53,988 nt of DNA from Eubacteriales bacterium (GCA_030535295.1 JAUMXK010000005.1:1-53988), one strand, 5' to 3'. Counted from the stretch's first letter, positions 36,869-46,725 are shown. Translations and numbers: made by a program. Notes: generated by a model from the letters alone, not told the origin.

Positions 36869-37085
36869 ACTCCGCACCTCCTTACTATCTTTGGTATTAG
36901 TTCCCCTACATCGCCACATTCGCTGTCTTTTTTTCTCACCGTTTTCCTCTGTTTCCTTTTGTCTGCTGTCTTCTAATATTCCTCGTTTTTATGATTGATA
37001 TTTATTATTTTAGCAAATAAAAAACATTTCGACATCACCCAAAAGAGCGATATTGAAAGCAGAGTATAAAAATATAATCACAAAA

Positions 37086-37136
37086 ATATGCAATACCAAT
37101 TGATAATGAAAATTATTATCAATTGGTATTGCATAT
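37086..37136. promoter_or_regulatory. 22-bp inverted repeat with embedded Fur box
   Basis: Perfect 22-base arms (37086-37107 and 37115-37136) surround seven bases. The centre, GATAATGAAAATTATTATC (37102-37120), matches the classic 19-bp Fur box at 17 positions. It lies between the divergent wall-protein and protease genes and could place both under iron control. Apart from this and the protease promoter, the 421-base divergent gap holds no gene. Confidence 0.65.
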
Positions 37137-37158
37137 CAAAATAAACTGTGCTACACTA

Positions 37159-37187
37159 TTGACAAGTTCGAACGAAAAAAGGTTAAA
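37159..37187 (+). promoter_or_regulatory. probable promoter of the protease gene
   Basis: A perfect TTGACA (37159-37164) stands 23 bases after the Fur-box repeat. The -10 at 17 bases is only GTTAAA, so the box is weak. The long 5' part (about 100 bases) includes GGGGGCTTAAGCC and a GGGCTTTTTG segment that could form a small hairpin. The gene starts with GTG at 37290 behind AGGAGG. Confidence 0.45.
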
Positions 37188-37289
37188 GGTTTATTTAGGG
37201 GGCTTAAGCCAAATTTCATCTTTATTATTAAATGGGCTTTTTGTATCAAGTCAAAATTTAATTCATTTCAAGAACAGGAGGAAATATCC

Positions 37290-40200
37290 GTGAAACCGAA
37301 ACAACCTTATGACATCAGAAAAAGCTTTTTCCGTCTTTTTCTTACTTTTGTAATTTTATTTTCTACCCTTCCAAATCATATCTTTGCCGCAGCGGAAGAA
37401 AATCATCTTTTCAAGATGGATTCTGCGGTACTAGAAGATTTTAAGCATGAGGACTATATTACTTTTCTTGTCAAAATGAAAGAGCAGGTCGATTTGGAAG
37501 AAGTCAAAGAAAGACTGCAACCACTTCATCTCCTTGCCGATGCAACGGAATCAACGCCGGAAGCAGCCGTTCGTGGCCTTATGGTAGAAGAATTACAATC
37601 CACTTCTCACCAAACCCAGGAACGCATTATCCAATATCTGGAAGCGGAAAAAGAGAGCGGACAGGTCAAAGAATATGAGTCTTTCTTCATTATCAACAGC
37701 CTTTCTGTTACCGCAACCAGACAAGTCGCCGAAATGCTTGCCAGGCTTCCAGAAGTAGAAAAAATCATTGAAAACAAATCTTATCAACCGGAAATCGACA
37801 TCCCTTCTGAGGAAGAGGAAAACGATTTATCCCCCGAAGTCTTTGTAGACAATCCCTTTGCGGTTCATTCTACTGCAGCGGACAAGCTGGAATTACCCTG
37901 GAACTTAAAAAACATTCATATCGAAAAAGTATGGGAGCAAAATTATCAGGGGGAAGGGGTCGTTGTTGCTATCATTGACAGCGGTGCAGACCTTGAGCAT
38001 CCCGCCATCAAAGATGCTTGGCGTGGCAACGAAGAGGGAATGGCTGTTTTTAGCTGGATGGACGCAACAAGTTACTCCAAGAAAACCACACCAGTTGATA
38101 AGGACGGTCATGGCACTCATGTGCTTGGAACCATTTTGGGAAAACAAAGCGACAACGGCATGGCACTTGGCGTGGCGCCAAAAGCCAAGTGGATTGCGGT
38201 AAAGGTACTCGATGATGAAGGTACTTTCACGACTGCCGGACTCCTGCGTGCCGGTCAATGGATTTTGGCACCTACAGACGAAGATGGTACTCCGCATCCA
38301 GAGAAGGCACCAAGCATCGTCAATAACTCTTGGGGCTCTTTTGACAGCAATGAATTTTACCGTGATATTTTGAAAAAATGGCGGGAAGCTGGTATTTTCC
38401 CGGTATTTTCGGCGGGTAACACCCGATATAATTTGCCAAATCGCTTGGGAACGGTATCGGCACCGGCAAAATATCCGGAAGCCTTTGCTGTAGGCGCTTT
38501 GGATATAAACAATAAAATTGCACCATTTTCCTTGCTTGGACCATCTTCTTACAAAGAAACCAAGCCGGAAATCAGTGCACCGGGCGTAAATATTAAATCC
38601 TCCGTTCCCGGCGGCTTTGCTTTGATGAGCGGAACCTCTATGGCAAGTCCTCATGTCACCGGTGTTGCCGCTATTTTAAAGCAGGTCAATCCAAACCTTA
38701 CCGTCGATGAACTGGAAAAAATCTTGATGGCATCGGCAGATGCCAGAACCGATGAAAAGTATGTAGATGTCCCAAACAATGCCTATGGACATGGTAGCCT
38801 CAATGCACTGCGAGCAGTGGAAATGGCAAAGCAAGGCAGCGCGGAAAGCTTCGGCACTTTAAAGGGACGTATCCTCACCCAAGGACAAAATAACACCGTA
38901 CCGGGTATCAACCATCCACCGTTAACAACTCTATTTAAAGGATTTAACTTTGATTATACAGTCGAAGTGAGCGATGAAGAAGGTATCTCGGAAGTAAATT
39001 TCTATATGAAAAAAGAAAGCGATGCGGACTTTCAAAAATATCCGATGAAATTGACTGCCGGCACCAAACTTTCCGGTACTTATCTGGTAGAAATCGATCC
39101 GGACACGCTTGCTGATGCCGGACAAAATATGAAATACTATATCTCTGCGCTAGATGTAGCAGGAAAAGAAAAACGTACCGATGAAATAACTGCCGTAGTA
39201 TCAAATGGTATCGGTATCGGATATCATCAGGACTTTGAATCCTATCCGGAAGGCTTTGTCTTTACCGGTAAAACACCGCTTTGGCAATGGGGCAAGCCGG
39301 AAAGTGGACCGGAATCGGCAGTATCCGGTGAAAAAGTGGTTGCAACCAATCTGAAAGGCAAATACAAAGGTCTGGAAGAGGCAATTTTAGTCACACCTGT
39401 CATTGACCTGACCGATAAGACAGCACCTGCCACTCTTACCTTCCAGCATTGGTATGACATGGACAGTACTTTATCTACTTTCCACGACACCGCTGAAATC
39501 TGGATCGGAGAAGTCAAGCCCGGAGATAAGAATGCCGAAAGAGCTGACTTAAAACTTTATCGTAGTTATCGTGGGGCTCAAAAAGAATGGACCTATGAAT
39601 ATATTGATTTGTCCGGATACAAGGGCAAACGTATCTTTGTGATGTTTGGCGTCAGGTATGGTGGATGGTCCAAGCAAAACAAAGCCGGCTGGTATATCGA
39701 CGATATCAAGATTGAAAAGCCATCCGAAGAAGTGCCACAAACACCTTATGAATATTTAAGCGGCAGATATTCCAACGAAGGCTCTTATCGTCTTACTTTC
39801 TACAAGCTGAATAACCCGAAAGTAACCGATTATGTCCTCTACCGCTCTTCCGGTTCGGATAAAAACTTTGAACCGGTTCAAACCGTTACCGCCGGTGAAA
39901 TTTCTTATAAATCGGTTAATTTCTCCGACTATCCGAAACCGCAAGTCGGTGATTATTATTACTACGCAACTGCCAGAATCGGAGAAAACGAAAGCAAGCC
40001 GACCCCTATTTTTAAACATACTTTCACCGAAGGAAATCGTGTGCAGTTCTTTGACTTTGAAGAAAGTGATCAAGGCTGGAGGTCTTATCCGGCAGAAGGT
40101 GCCGACAGCTCTATCGTATGGACGAGAGGTATCGTTGATGAAACCAAGTCTGTACTTGGCTATCAAACCGGCAATGCCATGCCGACCAAAGGCACTTCAA

Positions 40201-41915
40201 AAGGGAAAAACGAAGGGGCTACCGTTTGGGGTACCGAACTTATGAACTTTAGAAAACCGGAATCGAAGTATATCTTAGAATCCCCAAGCATGGATTTATC
40301 CAAGATTAAACAAGGCCGGATGTACTTCCAAACCTGGTTTAACACCTTTGGCAGACGTGGCTGGGTAGAGCAATACGGTGATGTCAACTTCTTTACCGAT
40401 GACTGGGGCTATATCTATATCAGTAAAGACGATGGCGAAACATGGCATGAACTGTTCGCCTTAAAGGATGAAAATAATAAAGGCTTTGGTAAGCATCGAA
40501 TTCGCTCCGCTTGGTATTTGGATCATTTGGATATTCCGGCGGAATATCTTTCGGATAAGTTTAAAGTAAAATTTGTACTGGATGCCTACAAGGATACGAC
40601 CGGCGCCGGCTGCGGCGGATGGTATATGGATGATTTTGCCATCTATGACCTGGAGCAAAAAGAGCCGGGGACCGATGCCACTGCAGTGGAATGGGCAGAA
40701 GAATCCACAGAATTCGTTGAGTCTGTAGAATCCTCAGAAGCTACTGAAAATATCTCTACGGAGGTATTGCCTTTTGAAATAGAAAACTTCCGCCTTTTTG
40801 GTGCGGATGCTTCAGCAAGCACGGAAATCGTTCATATTCCGGTAGTCGGTCAAGTCATTAGTCAAAACAACGGACTTGCTGTCACCAGCGAGCTGGGCTC
40901 CGGTAGTTATGCTATGAAGCACGTTGCCGGCACACACACTTTCCGTGTCGAAGCTCTTGGCTACAAACCGGTAGAATACACACTTAATATCGTTTCCGGA
41001 CAAGAAACGGTACAAGACTTTGTTTTAGAGCCGCAAATTGGAAAAACATTGACTTTCAAAGTCGTTGACGCAAAAAACAAAGGACTTTCCGAGGTAACCG
41101 CAACACTTGTTCACAACGGTAATCCGACTGCACAGTCTTCGGATGCTGCCGGTCTTGTTACTTTCCGCAATTTGTTTGCCGGAACCTATCAATTGGTCTT
41201 AAAGAAAAATGGATATCAAATTCTTGAAAAAGAAGTGATCCTCGATGACCGTGATGCGATTAATTTGGACGATATCAAAATGACAGAAATTGTAGTATCT
41301 GACCAAGAATCCGAACTTGCCTTCGATAGCGGCAATACAAAAGACCATTACTTCGGCGTAAAAGATGGCACTACAACGGCTATTCGTTTCCATACCGATA
41401 AGCCAGCAGTCTTAAAGAAAGCTAGGTTTTACCTCGTTGCCGAAAAAGACAATGCAATTCAAGGAAAGGACTTTAGCTATAGCATTTACGGTAAAATGCA
41501 AAAAGATGGATTTGCCGGTGAAAGAATTGCCGGACCATTTATCGGCCAAAGTCAAAATGCCGGAGAATGGACAGAAGTAAGCTTCCCACAGGAAGTCCTT
41601 GTAAATGGTGATTTCTACATTGCCTATACCCAAATCGGCGATAAAGAAACTGCGCCACTGCTTGGTTTTGACAAGACGGCAAGTAAGGTGAATTCTTTCT
41701 ATCTGTCTGCGAATGCTTGGCATCCGGTTTCCACGGAGGGTAGCTTTATGATTCGTGCTACTATCAGCGAATACACCGAAAAGAAGGAAGAACCGCAAAC
41801 ACCGATTGTACCGGCTCCAAGTCCTGCTCCAAAGCCAAGTCATGCTCCGGCTCAAATCACTGCACCGACACCTAAACCCGATAAGGATGCGAAGAATAAG
41901 AATGTGAATCTTTAG
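37290..41915 (+). CDS. subtilisin-like (S8) secreted protease, bacillopeptidase F type
   Basis: The 1541-residue protein has a signal peptide (about 1-35), a pro-domain (about 50-165) of bacillopeptidase F type and an S8 catalytic domain. Asp230 lies in AIIDSGADLEHP, His274 in DGHGTHVLG, oxyanion Asn377 in FSAGN and Ser450 in LMSGTSMASPHVTG, so it should be active. After it come beta-sandwich modules with WYIDDIKIEKP and WYMDDFAIYDL (MAM/choice-of-anchor type), two carboxypeptidase-regulatory-like beta modules (about 1170-1350) and a proline-rich linker. The start is a GTG after AGGAGG. The frame ends at a TAG immediately before three SLH repeats in the same frame. As it stands the enzyme would be released rather than held on the wall. 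Confidence 0.9.
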   Translation: MKPKQPYDIRKSFFRLFLTFVILFSTLPNHIFAAAEENHLFKMDSAVLEDFKHEDYITFLVKMKEQVDLEEVKERLQPLHLLADATESTPEAAVRGLMVEELQSTSHQTQERIIQYLEAEKESGQVKEYESFFIINSLSVTATRQVAEMLARLPEVEKIIENKSYQPEIDIPSEEEENDLSPEVFVDNPFAVHSTAADKLELPWNLKNIHIEKVWEQNYQGEGVVVAIIDSGADLEHPAIKDAWRGNEEGMAVFSWMDATSYSKKTTPVDKDGHGTHVLGTILGKQSDNGMALGVAPKAKWIAVKVLDDEGTFTTAGLLRAGQWILAPTDEDGTPHPEKAPSIVNNSWGSFDSNEFYRDILKKWREAGIFPVFSAGNTRYNLPNRLGTVSAPAKYPEAFAVGALDINNKIAPFSLLGPSSYKETKPEISAPGVNIKSSVPGGFALMSGTSMASPHVTGVAAILKQVNPNLTVDELEKILMASADARTDEKYVDVPNNAYGHGSLNALRAVEMAKQGSAESFGTLKGRILTQGQNNTVPGINHPPLTTLFKGFNFDYTVEVSDEEGISEVNFYMKKESDADFQKYPMKLTAGTKLSGTYLVEIDPDTLADAGQNMKYYISALDVAGKEKRTDEITAVVSNGIGIGYHQDFESYPEGFVFTGKTPLWQWGKPESGPESAVSGEKVVATNLKGKYKGLEEAILVTPVIDLTDKTAPATLTFQHWYDMDSTLSTFHDTAEIWIGEVKPGDKNAERADLKLYRSYRGAQKEWTYEYIDLSGYKGKRIFVMFGVRYGGWSKQNKAGWYIDDIKIEKPSEEVPQTPYEYLSGRYSNEGSYRLTFYKLNNPKVTDYVLYRSSGSDKNFEPVQTVTAGEISYKSVNFSDYPKPQVGDYYYYATARIGENESKPTPIFKHTFTEGNRVQFFDFEESDQGWRSYPAEGADSSIVWTRGIVDETKSVLGYQTGNAMPTKGTSKGKNEGATVWGTELMNFRKPESKYILESPSMDLSKIKQGRMYFQTWFNTFGRRGWVEQYGDVNFFTDDWGYIYISKDDGETWHELFALKDENNKGFGKHRIRSAWYLDHLDIPAEYLSDKFKVKFVLDAYKDTTGAGCGGWYMDDFAIYDLEQKEPGTDATAVEWAEESTEFVESVESSEATENISTEVLPFEIENFRLFGADASASTEIVHIPVVGQVISQNNGLAVTSELGSGSYAMKHVAGTHTFRVEALGYKPVEYTLNIVSGQETVQDFVLEPQIGKTLTFKVVDAKNKGLSEVTATLVHNGNPTAQSSDAAGLVTFRNLFAGTYQLVLKKNGYQILEKEVILDDRDAINLDDIKMTEIVVSDQESELAFDSGNTKDHYFGVKDGTTTAIRFHTDKPAVLKKARFYLVAEKDNAIQGKDFSYSIYGKMQKDGFAGERIAGPFIGQSQNAGEWTEVSFPQEVLVNGDFYIAYTQIGDKETAPLLGFDKTASKVNSFYLSANAWHPVSTEGSFMIRATISEYTEKKEEPQTPIVPAPSPAPKPSHAPAQITAPTPKPDKDAKNKNVNL

Positions 41916-42455
41916 AATGAAAAACTGCAGTTATCTTCCGGTAAGGATGCACTTTCCGCTAAGTTTACGGATATCATCGACCACTGGGCGAAGGCCGAAA
42001 TTATCGAATTGGTAGACAAGGGCCTGCTTCGTGGTACTTCTGCAGGCAAGTTCTCACCAAACCAAAAGACCAATCGAGCAATGCTCTTTACCATTCTTTA
42101 TCGGTTAAACGGTGAAGAGGCCGAAACTACCGGTAAACTCTGGTATGAAGATGGTTTACAATATGTGGTAAAACAGGGTATCTCCGATGGCACAAATCCG
42201 CTAAGTCTAATTACCAGAGAGCAATTAATTACCATGTTGCACCGCTATGCCGGCAAACCAAAAGGCAATGCGGACTTGACATCTTTTGTGGATGAAGCCT
42301 CCATTCAAGGCTATGCAAAAGAAGCCATGCTTTGGGCAGTGGAAAAGGGTATCTTAGTTGGTAATCCCGACAAGAAACTCCAGCCGCAAAAAAATGCTAC
42401 CAGAGCAGAAGTCGTTGTAATACTATCTCGTTTTATGAAAGTGAATGGGAAGTAG
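41916..42455 (+). pseudogene. severed SLH anchor of the protease
   Basis: Directly after the TAG at 41913-41915 the protease frame continues for 179 codons with three SLH repeats: SAKFTDIIDHWAKAEIIELV, then WYEDGLQYVVKQGISDG, then EAMLWAVEKGILVGNPDKKL, each ending in a TRA/TRE-type turn and helix. SLH repeats bind pyruvylated wall polymers. There is no convincing ribosome binding site or start before the first repeat, so this part is made only by read-through of the TAG, if at all. The nearest in-frame ATG (42009) begins inside repeat one. Confidence 0.85.
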
Positions 42456-42513
42456 GTAGAATGTAAAAATTGGAATTTTTAGCTGTTTGCTAGATAACTT
42501 TCTTTAGAAATAC

Positions 42514-42562
42514 AAAAGAAGACTGCCTGGATAAAGAGAATTATCCTGGGCAGTCTTCTTTT
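42514..42562. terminator. strong bidirectional terminator
   Basis: AAAAGAAGACTGCC.GGATAA and TTATCC.GGGCAGTCTTCTTTT pair over about 20 bp with a short loop. T runs follow on both strands, so it can end both the protease/SLH transcript and the convergent nucleotidase transcript. Confidence 0.9.
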
Positions 42563-42576
42563 TCAATATTTTTTTC

Positions 42577-43947
42577 TTATTTTCCCCTATGTTTTCTTCT
42601 TATTTTCATTGTTTCAAAGACTTCCGTATCTTGCAGATAATGCCTGGCCAAATCCCGAATAAACCATTTTTCAAAGCGTGCCCTTTCGTCCGGCACCTTC
42701 AAGGCCGGATAACCGGAGCCTCGTTGTAGATAATCGTCAGCGACGACCCAATATTCCCTCTTTTTGTCCAGTTCCCTGCCATCCACCAGAATCCGCAAAG
42801 GCTCCTGCTCGATACGAACATTGCTGCTAAAACCCAGAGTGCCAAGGACTTTCCCTCGAAAGCCCGCCCCTTCGCCGTTTTGCCTGATATGCTCTTCCTC
42901 CAGCGACTGCCTGACGGCCTCTTCGATGTTTTCTCCCAAGACCGGAAAAAGAGTCGGATTGAGCTTGGACGGGAAAATTTCCAGCAAACTTTTGGCCGAA
43001 ACCGGACGAAGCAGAGAATGCTCGGCAATGCCGTGATGCATAATGGCAAGGTCGCCGCCGCAATGTTTTCGCAAAGCATCACATATGAAGTTTATCAGCT
43101 TACATTCCTCAAAAGCATCAAAGGAAAGTTCTTCCAAGACCGGAAGTTCTTTGGACAAAATGCTGTCCGCTATCTGCTCCTTTTCTTTCCAAATGCTTTC
43201 AAAGACCGGATTTTCTACCTCCGGCAATTCCAGCTGTAGATTTTCGATTTCCCGGATGGATTGCTTTTCTATCTGTAAAACGATTTTACCCAGTCGCTCT
43301 CCTCTTCCGGATTGGGAATACCCCGGCTCGGACAGAATATTGTGGGTATGCCCTCCCAATATCAAATCAATCTCCGGAAACTGCCTGTGGATTTCTCCAT
43401 CCACTTTTAGACCGCTATGCGAAAGTAAAATACAGTAATCATACTTTCCCTGTTGCCTGTCCAGCTCCTCTCGAATACACCGAAAGCTGTCCTGCGTTTT
43501 TAAATTGCCCATTTCAAAGAATAAATTATAGGCATTGGGACGAAAATTGGCACCAAAATAAGGGGCTACCGCCAGCAGCAAAAAACGTTTTCCCGCCTTC
43601 TCAAAAATTCGGGATGCCTCTAAGCCCTCAATCAAGTGGCCGTCGCCATCCGTCAAATTGCAGCACAGGATAGGAAATCCCTGCGCCGCCATACGGGCAA
43701 TGGCTTCGTATTCCAGGTCGATTTCATTGTTTCCAAGTGCCATGGCATCCGGTCGACATTCCATCAAAAGCTCCATTGCCGAGATGCCTTTATCCGACTG
43801 AACCAGGAAGCTTTTCAAATCATTGTAGTCCCCGCTGTCAAAATAAAAGTCATTCTCCGTGCGATTGGTCGCCAAATAGGCATGCACATTTTTCAGGAAT
43901 TCATAATTGCTATGGATATCATTGGTATGGTAAATTGTTATTTGCAT
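42577..43947 (-). CDS. 5'-nucleotidase/UDP-sugar hydrolase family, YunD-like
   Basis: This 456-residue metallophosphoesterase begins ITIYHTNDIHSNYEF with metal ligands Asp10 and His12, then FDSGDYND, GNNEIDLEYEA, ILLSHSGLKVDGEIH and LILGGHTHN. The C-terminal 5'-nucleotidase domain ends with a YPALKVPDERARF-type region. The GNHE box of classic UshA enzymes is GNNE here, as in YunD-type members, so the catalytic histidine is replaced. There is no signal peptide, hence a cytoplasmic role in nucleotide or sugar-nucleotide turnover. The ribosome binding site is weak (AGAAAGAG). Confidence 0.85.
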   Translation of the reverse strand: MQITIYHTNDIHSNYEFLKNVHAYLATNRTENDFYFDSGDYNDLKSFLVQSDKGISAMELLMECRPDAMALGNNEIDLEYEAIARMAAQGFPILCCNLTDGDGHLIEGLEASRIFEKAGKRFLLLAVAPYFGANFRPNAYNLFFEMGNLKTQDSFRCIREELDRQQGKYDYCILLSHSGLKVDGEIHRQFPEIDLILGGHTHNILSEPGYSQSGRGERLGKIVLQIEKQSIREIENLQLELPEVENPVFESIWKEKEQIADSILSKELPVLEELSFDAFEECKLINFICDALRKHCGGDLAIMHHGIAEHSLLRPVSAKSLLEIFPSKLNPTLFPVLGENIEEAVRQSLEEEHIRQNGEGAGFRGKVLGTLGFSSNVRIEQEPLRILVDGRELDKKREYWVVADDYLQRGSGYPALKVPDERARFEKWFIRDLARHYLQDTEVFETMKIRRKHRGK

Positions 43948-44034
43948 GGTTTTCTCTTTCTAATGGAAAAATCCGTTTTCAGTTGCTTTGTTGCCTCTTT
44001 TCTTTGGGCAATTATCCATTTTATTCGTTTCTCC

Positions 44035-44637
44035 TCAACTTTCGATGACTTTTCTGGAAAAGCCTCCGGCATCATCCGGATATCCGAAAAAGGCACCGGC
44101 TCTATATTTTTTGGACGGATAAAAATATCTTCTCTGGCGATTGTGGAAAAACGCAAAAAAATCATTGGCAATATCGGCATCACTATCCGGCTTTAAATCA
44201 CGCAATATTCCGGAGCGGATATAGATTGCCTCATCTTTGGTCTTTATTGTCATGTTCATGATGACACAGGCATGATGCCTGGAATTCTTTATCCTGTAAT
44301 ACCAATAATACAAAATATCCCACTCTTTTATCTCCCATCTCTTTTGGCCATATGCTACGTTCCAATACTGTCCATCAAACTCAATGACCCATTTCTTGCA
44401 AAAGAAAACATACCAAATTCTCCTCAGCAAATGATGAAGCAGCAGGATGATTACCCCACTGGGAATCAGCCATACCATCACGCCAATCGACTGAATTTGC
44501 GGGTAATAAGAGGACAATTTCACCATTAATAAAAGCCATCCCACAGCCACACACGGAAGCACCACTGCCAATATTACCGCCAAAAACAAGGCTTCGGATC
44601 TTCGGGTCGCCCCTTTAAATTCCCATTTTTTGTTCAT
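44035..44637 (-). CDS. hypothetical two-helix membrane protein
   Basis: This 200-residue protein has two transmembrane helices (about 16-40 and 52-72) followed by a basic, tryptophan/tyrosine-rich domain (IEFDGQYWNVAYGQKRWEIK and later AIYIRSGILRDLK). It resembles PH-like membrane proteins of Firmicutes, but I cannot assign a family. GGGAG precedes the ATG. It lies between the GH92 gene and the nucleotidase on the same strand. Confidence 0.65.
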   Translation of the reverse strand: MNKKWEFKGATRRSEALFLAVILAVVLPCVAVGWLLLMVKLSSYYPQIQSIGVMVWLIPSGVIILLLHHLLRRIWYVFFCKKWVIEFDGQYWNVAYGQKRWEIKEWDILYYWYYRIKNSRHHACVIMNMTIKTKDEAIYIRSGILRDLKPDSDADIANDFFAFFHNRQRRYFYPSKKYRAGAFFGYPDDAGGFSRKVIES

Positions 44638-44709
44638 AAAATCTCCCTCTGCTCTTTATTGCAGATATTTTTTCAATTCTGAATCGATGATTTCTTTGAT
44701 TTCCCTTGC

Positions 44710-46725
44710 CTATTCCAATACCAAGTCCCCATCCTCACGGTGAATCACTGCCTTTTTTACTTGTGGCTTGATTTGGATATACTCATCCTTTCCCACGCAA
44801 AACGGATAAATCCCCAACATGGAGAAAATCACCCAAGCCGCCATGGTACCATTGTCCTCATCTCCGGGAAATCCGTTGTCATTTGCGGAAAATCCTTCCT
44901 TGAGCAGACGTGTTACCCAGTACTCGGTTTTTTCTGTTTCGCCCAGTGCCGCATAAATATAAGGAATATGAAAGGACGGCTGATTGGAAATCGCACATTG
45001 TCCAAAGTCCGCCGCCGCCATTTCCGTCATTTCATGGATTTCAAAAGGATAACCGCCCCTTTTATAATAAGGTTTTGTCGCAAAGAGTTCATCTATCTTA
45101 GCTAAAAACGGCTCTTTTCCTCCATAAAGCTCTGCCAAACCTTCTATATCATGATAAACGGCAAAGGAGTTTTGCCATGCACTGCCCTCACAGTAATCCC
45201 TACCCCAAGCAAAGGCATCAAAATCCGGACGGAAATTGCCCTCCTCGTCTTTGGCTCTCATAAATCCGGTCGCCTGATCAAAAAGTCTTTGATAGTTTTT
45301 GCTTCTGGCAAAGTATTTCATAGAATCCGCATCCTTGCCCAGTACTTTTGCAATCTGGCCAACACAAAAATCACCATAGACATAATCCAGCGTATTATTG
45401 ACACTTTCGTGGTATTTGTTATACGGCAAATACCCCAGTCTTTCATAATCCTCGATTCCCTGTCTGCCGTATTTCTTTTCCGGAGATACCGTAGTCAGGT
45501 GCTTTAATACCCCCTCATATGCTCTTTCTAAAAGCTGCCGGCTGCCAATGCCCTGGACCGCCGCTTCGGCAATGACCGCATCAATCAAAGTGCCCGGCAT
45601 CATGCCGACCTCATTCGGGGACGGCCATTTCGGGAGCCAGCCGCAGTCCTCATAGGTATTTACAAAACCCTCTAAAATTTCGGCATATTCTTTGCGTGCA
45701 ATCAAGGCATAAAGCGGATAAACGGTACGGAAGGTATCCCAAAAGCCGTTATTGACATACTTTAGCCCCTCCCTTACTTTGCCGGTATCGGCACAAAAAT
45801 GAATCGCTTTGCCGCTACTATCCCTCTCATAAAACTTGGTCGGAAACAAAAAGACTCGGTACATACAGCTATAAAAAAGCCTTTTCTCCTCCCTGCTGTC
45901 GCTTTCGATTTCAATACGGGATAAATAATTCTCCCAAGTCGCTTCCGCTTCATTTTTAACCTGCTCAAAGCTCTTTCCCATGACTTCCCTTTGCAGATTG
46001 TACTCCGCCTGCTCTAAGCTGATAAAGGAAGTCGCCAGTCGCAGATTGACTTCTCCGGTATTTTCCGTCTGAAAAGACACCCATATCCCGCATCTTTCTC
46101 CCTTTGCGGAATCGCTTTTTTTCATTTCTTCCTTACCGCACATTGCATAGGCCTCCCGGATAGCCGAGTCAAAGCGATAGACAAAATACATCTTAAAGTC
46201 CTCATGGCTTTGCCACGAAGTATATTTCGTATAACCGCTGATTTGCCTTTTTTCTTTATCGACATGAAACTCCGCAAAGCCTTTGTCCGATAAGACCGCA
46301 AAAGCCATCTCTCCCTCTGCATCATAGCTTAAACGAACGGCAGCCCCTCTTGTGGTCGGTGCCAGCTCCATGCTCGCACGGTAACGCAAAAAATCCACTT
46401 TCAGATAGTGGGGCATCAGCACCGCCTCTTCCGGCCGAAAACCCGACCAACGCATATCCGGTGCCAAAAATCTTTCTTCTCTTTGCGGCATCATAACAAG
46501 CGGCATATAGTCGCCAATCCAAGGACTTGGTTGATGTGTCAACCGTATTCCTTCCACCGACCTGTCTTTCGGATGATAAAACCAATTTCCCCGACTGCTC
46601 TCGGTTTGCGGCGCAAACCCATTCATGCCGAATGGCATTTGCACCAAAGGCAGGGTATTTCCATTGGAAAAGCGTGGCAAACTCTCCGTACCATGCTTGA
46701 TATTAACGTATTGTAAATATGACAT
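44710..46725 (-). CDS. GH92 alpha-mannosidase
   Basis: GH92 enzymes are calcium-dependent exo-alpha-mannosidases, commonly acting on alpha-1,2 links of host or fungal N-glycans. The 671-residue protein shows the (alpha/alpha)6-barrel motifs NNGFWDTFRTVYPLYAL, GRDYCEGSAWQNSF, NQPSFHIPYIYAALGETEK and GFPGDEDNGTMAAW, in family order. There is no signal peptide, so it would act on imported oligosaccharides. It ends in TAG, after which the same frame stays open for 17 plausible codons (AREIKEIIDSELKKYLQ) to a TAA, a possible severed tail. With the esterase and GH110 relic it points to host-glycan use. Confidence 0.88.
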   Translation of the reverse strand: MSYLQYVNIKHGTESLPRFSNGNTLPLVQMPFGMNGFAPQTESSRGNWFYHPKDRSVEGIRLTHQPSPWIGDYMPLVMMPQREERFLAPDMRWSGFRPEEAVLMPHYLKVDFLRYRASMELAPTTRGAAVRLSYDAEGEMAFAVLSDKGFAEFHVDKEKRQISGYTKYTSWQSHEDFKMYFVYRFDSAIREAYAMCGKEEMKKSDSAKGERCGIWVSFQTENTGEVNLRLATSFISLEQAEYNLQREVMGKSFEQVKNEAEATWENYLSRIEIESDSREEKRLFYSCMYRVFLFPTKFYERDSSGKAIHFCADTGKVREGLKYVNNGFWDTFRTVYPLYALIARKEYAEILEGFVNTYEDCGWLPKWPSPNEVGMMPGTLIDAVIAEAAVQGIGSRQLLERAYEGVLKHLTTVSPEKKYGRQGIEDYERLGYLPYNKYHESVNNTLDYVYGDFCVGQIAKVLGKDADSMKYFARSKNYQRLFDQATGFMRAKDEEGNFRPDFDAFAWGRDYCEGSAWQNSFAVYHDIEGLAELYGGKEPFLAKIDELFATKPYYKRGGYPFEIHEMTEMAAADFGQCAISNQPSFHIPYIYAALGETEKTEYWVTRLLKEGFSANDNGFPGDEDNGTMAAWVIFSMLGIYPFCVGKDEYIQIKPQVKKAVIHREDGDLVLE

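Noticed and set aside
34604..42455. Alternative genetic code with TGA or TAG read as sense
   Set aside because: TGA ends ecfA2 and the MarR gene, and TAG ends rpsC and rplP, in each case exactly at the family C-terminus. The code is standard.
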